Shown piece by piece: positions 1 through 5,450 of a stretch of 12,380 nt of DNA; position 1 is the first letter of the stretch; every line of letters starts with the position of its first letter. The position numbers and the translations under genes are program-made. The notes beneath the pieces were generated by a model that ran no database searches, was not told the origin of the DNA, and saw only the letters and a list, made by a program, of their open reading frames with translations. The DNA is from Clostridia bacterium (GTDB lineage Bacteria > Bacillota > Clostridia > Christensenellales > Borkfalkiaceae). The stretch is from NCBI GenBank assembly GCA_900769565.1, contig CAAGHC010000101.1, forward strand, positions 1-12,380, given 5' to 3'.

Positions 1-19
1 ACGTGTGCTCTTCCGATCT
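1..19. other. Residual Illumina adapter sequence
   Basis: The first 19 bases, acgtgtgctcttccgatct, are identical to the 3' end of the Illumina TruSeq read-2 (index) adapter, including the terminal T used in TA ligation. Genomic sequence begins at position 20, inside the potA-like reading frame, which continues into the adapter and encodes nonsense there. This is a technical artefact. It marks the true end of the assembled contig. Confidence 0.95.
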
Positions 20-1090
20 AATACTAACCTTTTCCCCAACCTTTCTCTCTATGGTGTCTTGAATTACCACTTCACTCTTTCCGACTTGCATTACCATTTC
101 GTAATGAACGCCCTTAAAAATTGAACTGATAATCTTGCCTTTAACCTGACCTTTATCTTCGTCCATTAAGAACACGTCTTCAGGGCGAACTACTACGTCT
201 ACCTTTTCGTTAACCTTAAAGTCGTCCACGCAATCAAAGGTGTTACCGATAAATCTAACTTTTCTATCGCCAACAATAGTGCCACTAAATATATTACTTT
301 CACCGATAAAGTCTGCAACGAATGAGTTTTTAGGCTCGTTATAAATATCGGTTGGCGTACCGATTTGTTGTATTACACCGTCTTTCATAACCACGATAGT
401 ATCGCTCATGGTAAGCGCCTCTTCTTGGTCGTGCGTTACGTAAATAAAAGTAATGCCTAGTTTTTTGTGCATTTCCTTTAACTCTAACTGCATGTCCTTT
501 CTCATTTTAAGGTCAAGTGCGCCAAGTGGTTCGTCAAGCAAAAGTATTTGTGGTTCGTTTACTATTGCACGTGCAATCGCTACCCTTTGTTGTTGTCCAC
601 CCGAAAGGGTTGAAACGCTACGCTTTTCAAAGCCTTCAAGGTCAACCATTTTGAGCGCTTTTTCCACTTTTTCGTTAATTTCCTTTTTAGAAAGTTTTTC
701 TACCCTTTCAAAAGTGCTACCGTCTTCTGCACGATAGGTAACCTTAAACTTTTTAAGTTTTAAGCCAAACGCTACGTTTTCATAAACGTTAAAGTGTGGG
801 AAAAGTGCATAGCGTTGGAAAACCGTATTTATAGGACGCTTGTTCGGGGGCAAATCACTTATATCTTTACCATTCAACAAAATCTTACCGCTAGTCGGTT
901 TATCAAAGCCCGCAATCATTCTTAAAGTAGTGGTTTTACCACAACCCGATGGACCCAAAAAGGTTATAAACTCGCCCTTTCGAACGTATAGGTTGATACT
1001 GTCAACGGCTATAACACCGTCGTCAAAGGTTCGGTTAAGGTCGATAAGTTCAATGATTTTTTCGGCGCTAATTTGTCTTTTGTCTGCCAT
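20..1090 (-). CDS. potA: Spermidine/putrescine-type ABC transporter ATP-binding protein (3' end missing)
   Basis: This is the ATPase subunit of an ABC importer of the PotA/CysA family. It hydrolyses ATP at the inner face of the membrane to drive substrate uptake, probably of polyamines. I read it directly on the minus strand: ATG at 1090, then 357 codons without a stop, running into the adapter. Visible motifs are Walker A GPSGCGKTT (46-54), Q-loop VFQRYALFPH (90-99), signature LSGGQQQR (162-169), Walker B ILLLDEP (182-188) and H-loop histidine H220. A TOBE-like C-terminal domain starts near 268. E. coli PotA has 378 residues, so about 20 are missing. Compared with E. coli PotA, about 18 extra residues lie between the Q-loop and signature (about 112-140). 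An SD GGGAG stands 9 nt before the ATG. The permease genes potB/potC would be expected further left but are not in the window. Substrate assignment rests on similarity only; related ATPases import iron or other solutes. Confidence 0.88.
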
Positions 1091-1126
1091 GTGTGTTTAC
1101 TCCCGTAAATAGATTTTTTTTATCAT

Positions 1127-1160
1127 AAAATAAAAAATGCAAGCCGTTACTTCGACTTGC
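1127..1160 (-). terminator. Intrinsic terminator upstream of potA
   Basis: On the minus strand a 7-bp stem (1154-1160 with 1139-1145, one G-U pair) with an 8-nt loop is followed directly by a U-rich tail, ATTTTTTATTTT. It ends the structured RNA that starts near 1466 and lies only about 36 nt before the potA start codon. It could be a constitutive ncRNA terminator or the switching element of an attenuator for potA. Confidence 0.75.
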
Positions 1161-1182
1161 AAATAAAATCCACTTTACCTAC

Positions 1183-1210
1183 AATTCTCACGCTATTTAG
1201 CACGAAAATT
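1183..1210 (-). other. Hairpin between the RNA core and its terminator
   Basis: AAUUUUC (1204-1210) pairs with GAGAAUU (1183-1189) on the minus-strand transcript: seven pairs with one G-U. A small inner GC/GC stem is possible. No U-run follows, so it is not a terminator by itself. It sits in the linker between the closing stem of the structured RNA and the terminator, where an expression platform would be expected if this is a leader. Confidence 0.4.
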
Positions 1211-1471
1211 AAGTACGATTTGGTTTTTTAGAGTCTATATAGCAAAACACTTTTACTACTCTTTATTGACCGTTTCACAAGTCTGCGAACTACGCATTCG
1301 GTTATAAAGTAACCAACTTATAAAATTTGAGCTTTTAACTCAATCAATAAAGCGGTAAACCGCCAATCGGCTATGGACCCGGCTGTCCGTCTGGCCTTAA
1401 CCCACACTTGTGGGTGGTCCGTAAAAATCGCTTGGATAGACTCTGTTTTATTAAAGTTTTATCCTACTTAT

Positions 1472-1500
1472 ATATTAGTTTTTTTTTAACCTATTGTCAA
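1472..1500 (-). promoter_or_regulatory. Strong sigma-A-type promoter for the structured RNA
   Basis: On the minus strand a perfect -35 TTGACA (1495-1500) and -10 TAATAT (1472-1477) are separated by exactly 17 bp, with an A-rich spacer. The predicted start is near 1466, placing the whole structured RNA downstream. It is one of the two best promoter matches in the window and sits just after the deoR-type gene, so that gene ends upstream of it. Confidence 0.8.
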
Positions 1501-1520
1501 TCGTTTTTTATAGTTTTTAT

Positions 1521-1548
1521 CAAATAATTTTTACACGCAAATTATTTG
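1521..1548 (-). repeat. 10-bp perfect inverted repeat across the deoR stop codon
   Basis: CAAATAATTT (1521-1530) and AAATTATTTG (1539-1548) form a 10-bp stem with an 8-nt loop that includes the stop codon of the DeoR-type gene. Neither strand has a clear U-run directly after the stem, so it is at best a weak terminator or a 3'-end stabilising hairpin. Confidence 0.4.
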
Positions 1549-2280
1549 TGGTAGCCTATCAACTTTTAACTTATTTTCTAAATCTTCATCCGTTATTATC
1601 AAATCTAATTCACTAACGCTTAAACACTTAAAAGTTGACGTTCTTCCAAACTTTTCTTTATCACATAAAAACACGGTTTTTTTAGAGCTTGATTTTGCGA
1701 CGATTGTAATTTCATTACCTTCTTGCGACGGGTCACTTATTATCCCGTCTTCACTCAACGATTGAGAGGAAAAAAAACAAATATCATAATACATTGATTT
1801 AATGGTTCTTTCCGCAACGCTTCCCACAAGCACCGCTTTATCAACGCTATCAATCTTTCCACCCGTAGAATACGCGTCAATATTGTATTTTGAAAGCATC
1901 TGCATTGTGTCTATCCCGTTAGTCATTACCTTAACGTTTTTACGTTCAACTAAATAAGGAATAATATGCCAAGCCGACGTTGACGCATCTAAATATATTA
2001 CGTCACCATCATTTATTAATTTTGCAGCCGCAAGGGCTATGCGCTTTTTCGCCCCACCGTTTACGTCAATCCTATACGAAAAATCGTATACAAAAGTATT
2101 TGTATCGTTTATGCTTGCCCCGCCATGCGTTCTATTTATTATACCTTGAGTCGATAGAGACGACAATCTTCTTCTCACTGTCGACGGGCTACAATAGATT
2201 TCTTTTGCTATATCTTCAACGCTTGCTCTTCTAACCCTATTAAGATATTCTACAATTTTGTTGTCTTGTTGATTTTTCAT
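1531..2280 (-). CDS. DeoR/GlpR-family transcriptional regulator
   Basis: This is a cytoplasmic DNA-binding regulator of the DeoR family, whose members usually repress sugar or nucleoside genes and release DNA when a phosphorylated sugar binds. The 249-residue length is typical. The N-terminal helix-turn-helix spans about 19-55 (ASVEDIAKEIYCSPSTVRRR, then GIINRTHGGA, the family's recognition helix and wing). The C-terminal sensor domain shows the expected INDGDVIYLDAST (90-101), VMTNG (118-122), TGGKID (139-144), LVGSVAE (151-157) and a KFGRTSTF...LDLIITD ending (210-231). The start is the ATG at 2280; its SD is weak (GGTAAT). It is divergent from the YgjV gene, and the shared 145-bp region holds a repeated TGCGCAATT. 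The gene may therefore regulate itself and its neighbour. The effector cannot be read from the sequence. Confidence 0.88.
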   Translation of the reverse strand: MKNQQDNKIVEYLNRVRRASVEDIAKEIYCSPSTVRRRLSSLSTQGIINRTHGGASINDTNTFVYDFSYRIDVNGGAKKRIALAAAKLINDGDVIYLDASTSAWHIIPYLVERKNVKVMTNGIDTMQMLSKYNIDAYSTGGKIDSVDKAVLVGSVAERTIKSMYYDICFFSSQSLSEDGIISDPSQEGNEITIVAKSSSKKTVFLCDKEKFGRTSTFKCLSVSELDLIITDEDLENKLKVDRLPQIICV

Positions 2281-2294
2281 TTTTATTACCGTTT

Positions 2295-2345
2295 TTGCGC
2301 AATTCAGTCATATTTAACTGTACTTTTTTCACTATGTGCGCAATT
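2295..2345. promoter_or_regulatory. Repeated TGCGCAATT motif, candidate DeoR-type operator
   Basis: TGCGCAATT occurs at 2296-2304 and again at 2337-2345, 41 bp apart (about four helical turns), in the divergent intergenic region. The first copy extends to the palindrome TTGCGCAA (2295-2302). Two helically phased copies between a regulator gene and its divergent neighbour suggest cooperative or looping binding sites. Binding by this particular regulator is inference. Confidence 0.4.
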
Positions 2346-2367
2346 TTGACTTGTTTGCTTGATTAAT

Positions 2368-2396
2368 TTGCTCTTTTTTACGTTTGAGTATATAAT
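2368..2396 (+). promoter_or_regulatory. Promoter of the YgjV-family gene
   Basis: A perfect -10 TATAAT (2391-2396) is preceded by a 17-bp spacer and a weak -35 TTGCTC (2368-2373). The predicted start is near 2403, leaving a short leader with SD AGGAG before the ATG at 2426. A poor -35 with a good -10 fits a promoter that may need an activator, or one controlled by the upstream repeats. Confidence 0.6.
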
Positions 2397-2425
2397 AAAA
2401 ACGAAAACTTGTCAAGGAGTTTTTT

Positions 2426-3025
2426 ATGACTTTATTTGATTTTATCGTTCAAACTATCGGTTTTATAGCAATAGCCTTTAATTTGATAGCAGTTCAATTT
2501 AACACGCATGGAAAAATTATTGCATTTAAGACGCTTGGGTCGACTTGCTTTTTCATTCAATATTTACTACTTGGCGCTTATACCGGTATGATTATGGACC
2601 TTGTGGGTTCTACCAGAAATATCGTTTTTGCAGTCAACGTTAAAAAAGGTAAATCAAACAAATTTGCAATAGTTTTATTCTCTATTTTGACCGTCGTTCT
2701 TGGAGTTTTAAGTATTGTTTTAACTTGGGACGTGTCAAAAATTAGGTGGAGCAACGACCTAAAAATCGCCACAATTTTAATGGTTGCCGTTAGTATTGTT
2801 TCTATCATTGCAAAACTTTTAACTACGGTAGCTTACGGAATTAAAAACCCACATATTATTAGAATGATAAACTTGCCCTCTTGCTCGCTTTGGATTATCT
2901 ACAATCTAGTAGTATTCTCGCTCGCTGGTATCGTCAATGAAATTATGAGTATTTGCTCTGTCGTAATTGCAGAAATAAGATACAGAAAGCCAAAAGAACA
3001 GCCTCAACCTATCAACGAACCGTAA
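2426..3025 (+). CDS. YgjV-family integral membrane protein
   Basis: The 199-residue hydrophobic protein resembles the E. coli YgjV inner-membrane family, whose function is unknown. Hydrophobic segments lie at about 5-25, 33-58, 65-71, 79-101, 113-137 and 149-183. Short positive loops (KKGKSNK at 73-79, RYRKPK at 185-190) and a hydrophilic proline-rich tail follow. The family-like N-terminal pattern is IGFIAIAFNLIAVQFNTHGK (11-30). SD AGGAG lies 7 nt before the ATG. It is the only plus-strand gene here, has its own promoter, diverges from the DeoR-type regulator and ends at a terminator shared with the convergent feo operon. Transport or a metabolic role cannot be assigned. Confidence 0.75.
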   Translation: MTLFDFIVQTIGFIAIAFNLIAVQFNTHGKIIAFKTLGSTCFFIQYLLLGAYTGMIMDLVGSTRNIVFAVNVKKGKSNKFAIVLFSILTVVLGVLSIVLTWDVSKIRWSNDLKIATILMVAVSIVSIIAKLLTTVAYGIKNPHIIRMINLPSCSLWIIYNLVVFSLAGIVNEIMSICSVVIAEIRYRKPKEQPQPINEP

Positions 3026-3042
3026 AATAATAAAACTAAAAG

Positions 3043-3077
3043 AAAAACTGATGCAGTTGCACCAGTTTTTTATTTTT
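3043..3077 (+). terminator. Probable bidirectional terminator between ygjV-like gene and feo operon
   Basis: AAAAACTG (3043-3050) pairs with CAGTTTTT (3063-3070), with further pairing inside (TGCA with TGCA after one mismatch). On the plus strand a T-rich tail follows (TTTTTATTTTT). On the minus strand the stem is followed by TTTTTCTTTT, so it can serve both convergent transcripts. It slightly overlaps the stop codon of the small minus-strand ORF. Confidence 0.7.
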
Positions 3078-3237
3078 ACCAGTCGTCTTTTGGCGTTAAT
3101 TTTATATCGTCGTAATATTCAAAATATTTTTCCTTATCAGTTAAACTACGCTCTTCCATCCATTCTTCAGGATAAGATGCGTCTTCTTCTTTCATATCGG
3201 CCTCTCGCATAAGGTCGTATTGCGTTTTATATTGCAT
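3076..3237 (-). CDS. Small acidic protein, third gene of the feo operon, unknown function
   Basis: I do not recognise this 53-residue ORF. It starts with ATG at 3237, inside the last codons of feoB (11-nt overlap), with a possible SD AAAGGA about 8 nt upstream in the feoB sequence. It ends with TAA at 3076-3078. The protein is strongly acidic (17 Asp/Glu against 8 Lys/Arg), rich in tyrosine (six) and has two tryptophans (26 and 53), including the last residue. It has no hydrophobic segment and no cysteine. It therefore fits neither the Cys-rich FeoB-associated membrane proteins nor the longer winged-helix FeoC. Overlap with feoB and the downstream terminator suggest it is translated as part of the iron-uptake operon. 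A role as a soluble partner of FeoB is only a guess. Confidence 0.6.
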   Translation of the reverse strand: MQYKTQYDLMREADMKEEDASYPEEWMEERSLTDKEKYFEYYDDIKLTPKDDW

Positions 3238-5125
3238 TATTGTTTTCCTTTAATTTTTTACAGTCTGCTCGGTTACACCCTGAACATTTATTGAAACTAG
3301 ACTTGACTGTGTAACCGATTATCATAGTTATTATACCAACGATTAAAGAAAAAAGCAAGTGTGGAGAGTATTCAATTAAATTTCCTAATAAATTTATTAA
3401 AAACGCAACTAAATAAGCCGATAATAATTGAAATACAAGCATAAATATTAGCCACTTATAACTTCCCAGCTCTTCTTTTGCCGTTATTATACTTGCCATG
3501 CACGGTGGCGATAGCAACACGAAAGTCATAAAAGCATAAGCTGAAAATCCGTTGTTAAACAGCGTATTTACGTCCGCACCCGTAAGTTGCAAGGTTTCGG
3601 CAATCGCCTCTTTGGCAAAAATTCCCGATACGAGCGACACCGAAGTTTGCCAATTACAAAATCCTAATGGATAAAATAGGTATTTTAGCGCATTCCCTAT
3701 CAAAAATAAAAAACTTTGCTCTATCTTCCCGTTTACGTAACCGTTTAACCCTATATTTCCTAGCGCCCAAAGTGCTACGGATACTAGCATAACGGTTAAC
3801 CACGCTTTAGTTATAAAATCTTTGGTCTTTTCAATAAGGACGAACATGACGTCTTTTATCGACGGAACACGTAAAGTTGGTATTTCTAAAATAAAAGTGT
3901 TTCTTCTTGATTTAAATGGACGTAATTTCTTTAAGACGTTTCCAAAAATTGCCACGGCAAAAATGCCTAAAAAGTAAGTTGACGTTGCAACCAACACGTT
4001 TCCGTTAAATAAAATAGTAGAAAGCCATGCAAATACGGCTGTTTTTGCACCACACGGCATAAACGGTGATAAAAATACAGTCATTCTTCTTTCGCAGTCA
4101 CCGTCAATCGTTCTCGTTGCCATTAATCCTGAAACAGTACAACCACAAGATACGATTAAGGGTAAAACCGACTTTCCACCAAGCCCAAAAGCACGAAAAA
4201 ACCTATCTAGAACAAAGGATATTCTTGATGCATAACCACTTTCTTCAATTACAGCCATAAGCGCAAACAATATCAATATCTGTGGCAAAAAAGAAAAAAC
4301 CACGCCGAAACCCTTAATAAACCCGTCGCAAAATAGCCCGATAATAAAGTCTGCAACCCTATTTTTATGTAAATATATACTTAACGCTACGTTAAATCTT
4401 TCAACGTTTACCGTAATTACACTGCCGAGCGCACCACCTATTCGCATTGATAAGAAGTATACTACGAACATAACCAAAAAGAAAACGGGCATACCAAGTA
4501 TTTTGTGCATTAGCACCCCGTCTATCTTTTCCGTAATTTTTTGACTTTTAGTAATTCGTTTGGTTATAATATTATCAATTTCACTTTCAATAAACTCGTA
4601 TATAGCCGTTACAGAGCCGAAAATACGGGTTTGGGGCGGTTTTTCGTGTTCTTTCGCAATCTTTATTAGCCTATCTAGATTTTCACCCTTCAAGGCTGAA
4701 ACAGGCAATGCTTTTACCTTAAACAAATCTTCAAGGCGTGAAAGATTTAACGTCATTTTATTTTTCTTTAATTCGTCTAGCATATTTACGGCAATAACTA
4801 TCGGTATTTTTAAGTTTGCTAATTCGGTAGTTAAAAATAAATTACGTTCTAAATTAGTGCCGTCAACTACGTTTATAATTAAGTCTGGTGGCGTTTGTTT
4901 TAGATATTTAAGCACAGTCCTTTCATCAACGGAATTTGTACTTAAAGAATATAGTCCTGGAAGGTCAATTAAGGTTATTCGCTTGTCCTTTTTGTATTTG
5001 CCCGTTTTTTCTTCGGTAGTAACACCTGTCCAGTTGCCCGTTTTTTGCCGAGCGCCCGTCAAGGCATTAAACAAAGTAGTCTTGCCTGAATTTGGGTTGC
5101 CTATAAGCGCAATTTTTAAGTTCAT
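3227..5125 (-). CDS. feoB: Ferrous iron transporter FeoB with a C-terminal cysteine motif
   Basis: FeoB imports Fe(II) across the cytoplasmic membrane and has an N-terminal GTPase domain. I place the start at ATG 5125 (632 residues), because it has SD GGAG and overlaps the feoA stop as ATGA. A longer frame to 5176 would run through feoA. GTPase motifs are G1 GNPNSGKT (9-16), G2 region GNWTGVT (30-36), G3 DLPG (54-57), G4 NMLD (114-117) and G5 SAL (143-145). The membrane domain carries the two Gate-type repeats: EESGYASR (294-301), LIVSCGCTVSGLMATRT (323-339), SPFMPCGA (353-360) and SPPCMASI (539-546). Two differences stand out: the common GNWPGVT is GNWTGVT, and the common GCNVP is GCTVS. After the final helix (about 588-606) the tail has C614-x2-C617-x4-C622, followed by a lysine-rich end. 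This resembles the separate FeoB-associated Cys-rich proteins. Confidence 0.95.
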   Translation of the reverse strand: MNLKIALIGNPNSGKTTLFNALTGARQKTGNWTGVTTEEKTGKYKKDKRITLIDLPGLYSLSTNSVDERTVLKYLKQTPPDLIINVVDGTNLERNLFLTTELANLKIPIVIAVNMLDELKKNKMTLNLSRLEDLFKVKALPVSALKGENLDRLIKIAKEHEKPPQTRIFGSVTAIYEFIESEIDNIITKRITKSQKITEKIDGVLMHKILGMPVFFLVMFVVYFLSMRIGGALGSVITVNVERFNVALSIYLHKNRVADFIIGLFCDGFIKGFGVVFSFLPQILILFALMAVIEESGYASRISFVLDRFFRAFGLGGKSVLPLIVSCGCTVSGLMATRTIDGDCERRMTVFLSPFMPCGAKTAVFAWLSTILFNGNVLVATSTYFLGIFAVAIFGNVLKKLRPFKSRRNTFILEIPTLRVPSIKDVMFVLIEKTKDFITKAWLTVMLVSVALWALGNIGLNGYVNGKIEQSFLFLIGNALKYLFYPLGFCNWQTSVSLVSGIFAKEAIAETLQLTGADVNTLFNNGFSAYAFMTFVLLSPPCMASIITAKEELGSYKWLIFMLVFQLLSAYLVAFLINLLGNLIEYSPHLLFSLIVGIITMIIGYTVKSSFNKCSGCNRADCKKLKENNNAI

Positions 5126-5346
5126 AATTTCTCCACCGTTATAGTTTTTGCCACACTTTTTCGTATAGCAAGACAAAAATCTCTTAATTTTAATTCTATC
5201 GGGTCGCCAAATAGCGCTTTTCTTATAACGCTTATACTAGCGTTTTCCGTTAGTCCCATACGCCTTAATCGCCCTGCAATCGTTTGCTTACAATCTATTC
5301 GTACTATTTTTGCGCACTCGCCCACGCCTAAATCTGATAATAACAT
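5122..5346 (-). CDS. feoA: Ferrous iron transport accessory protein FeoA
   Basis: FeoA is a small cytoplasmic SH3-like protein that supports FeoB-dependent Fe(II) uptake. From ATG 5346 it has 74 residues, the family's normal size. Family features include LSDLGVGECAKI at the N-terminus, RLRRMGLTENASISVI in the middle and the FGDPIELKLRDFCLAIRK segment near the C-terminus. A TTG directly before the ATG (5347-5349) could also start translation but adds only one residue. No SD is visible before either codon; with a predicted transcript start near 5368 the leader is only about 22 nt. The stop TGA overlaps the feoB ATG by four bases, so the two are translationally coupled. Confidence 0.93.
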   Translation of the reverse strand: MLLSDLGVGECAKIVRIDCKQTIAGRLRRMGLTENASISVIRKALFGDPIELKLRDFCLAIRKSVAKTITVEKL

Positions 5347-5374
5347 CAATAAATTGTATTTAATTAAACAAGTT

Positions 5375-5403
5375 TTTATAACGGTTTATTAGAAAATATA
5401 CAA
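5375..5403 (-). promoter_or_regulatory. Promoter of the feo operon
   Basis: On the minus strand -35 TTGTAT (5398-5403) and -10 TATAAA (5375-5380) are separated by 17 bp. It lies just after the rplQ terminator and gives feoA a short leader, so the iron operon is transcribed independently of the ribosomal operon. Confidence 0.6.
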
Positions 5404-5410
5404 CTAATAA
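5386..5410. promoter_or_regulatory. 7-11-7 inverted repeat over the feo -35, candidate metal-regulator operator
   Basis: TTATTAG (5386-5392) and CTAATAA (5404-5410) form a perfect inverted repeat around an 11-bp centre. It overlaps the -35 hexamer and part of the promoter spacer. The inner 19 bp read TTAG-N11-CTAA, the same outer half-sites and spacing as the DtxR/IdeR iron box, though the centre does not match that consensus. It does not resemble a Fur box. The right arm also belongs to the T-rich tail of the rplQ terminator, so part of the symmetry may be coincidental. Confidence 0.4.
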
Positions 5411-5441
5411 AAAAATAACCGCACCTTTCGGTACGGTTATT
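5406..5441 (-). terminator. Terminator of the ribosomal protein/rpoA operon
   Basis: On the minus strand a 12-bp stem (5430-5441 with 5414-5425, one G-U pair) is capped by a GAAA tetraloop and followed by TTTTTTATT. It lies 9 bp after the rplQ stop codon. This is the strongest terminator in the window. Confidence 0.93.
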
Positions 5442-5450
5442 ATAATTTAA

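Larger units (their letters stand above)
1127..1466 (-). ncRNA. Structured untranslated RNA, family not recognised; stand-alone ncRNA or potA leader
   Basis: No gene fits this stretch of about 340 nt, but a strong promoter precedes it and an intrinsic terminator ends it. Reading 5' to 3' on the minus strand, I see these helices. A 9-bp perfect closing stem pairs 1436-1444 with 1230-1238. It is continued inward by CAAG-CG-AUUUUUAC against GUAAAAGU-GU-UUUG (12 of 14 positions pair, including G-U). Next come GGACC...GGUCC enclosing hairpin ACCCAC-AAGU-GUGGGU, and hairpin GGCGG-UUUA-CCGCU. Then UUUAUUGA pairs with UCAAUAAA and encloses hairpin UUGAG/CUCAA and a stem UAUAAGU/ACUUGUG. That stem carries hairpins GGUUA-CUUUA-UAACC and UGCG-UAGUU-CGCA. 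A further hairpin (1183-1210) precedes the terminator. This nested multi-junction architecture is typical of large structured bacterial RNAs. I could not match it to tmRNA, SRP RNA, RNase P, 6S, T-box or the common riboswitches. The raiA RNA has similar size but I cannot confirm it. Confidence 0.7.

Noticed and set aside
453..1112. Plus-strand open frames across the potA region
   Set aside because: They lie antisense to a clear ABC ATPase frame with all family motifs, have no SD, and show no recognisable protein features.
1121..1126. TATGAT as -10 of a separate potA promoter
   Set aside because: No -35 is found at 16-18 bp upstream; the position falls in the terminator stem. It remains only a weak possibility.
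1225..1466. tmRNA, SRP RNA, RNase P, 6S RNA or T-box for the structured RNA
   Set aside because: No CCA-ending tRNA-like domain, no SRP GGAAGGAAGCAGCC-type loop, no RNase P GAGGAAAGUCC, no single long 6S hairpin and no T-box GGGTGGNACC element were found on the minus strand.
4560..5144. 194-codon plus-strand frame opposite feoB
   Set aside because: It is antisense to the FeoB GTPase domain and low in recognisable features. It is best explained as a shadow of the conserved minus-strand gene.
5126..5176. Longer start for feoB, adding 17 residues
   Set aside because: The extension is an out-of-frame reading of the end of feoA. The ATG at 5125 has an SD, overlaps the feoA stop as ATGA, and begins the G1 motif at the usual distance.
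5386..5410. Fur box at the feo promoter
   Set aside because: The sequence has no GATAAT-type repeats. The symmetric TTAG-N11-CTAA fits a DtxR-type arrangement better.
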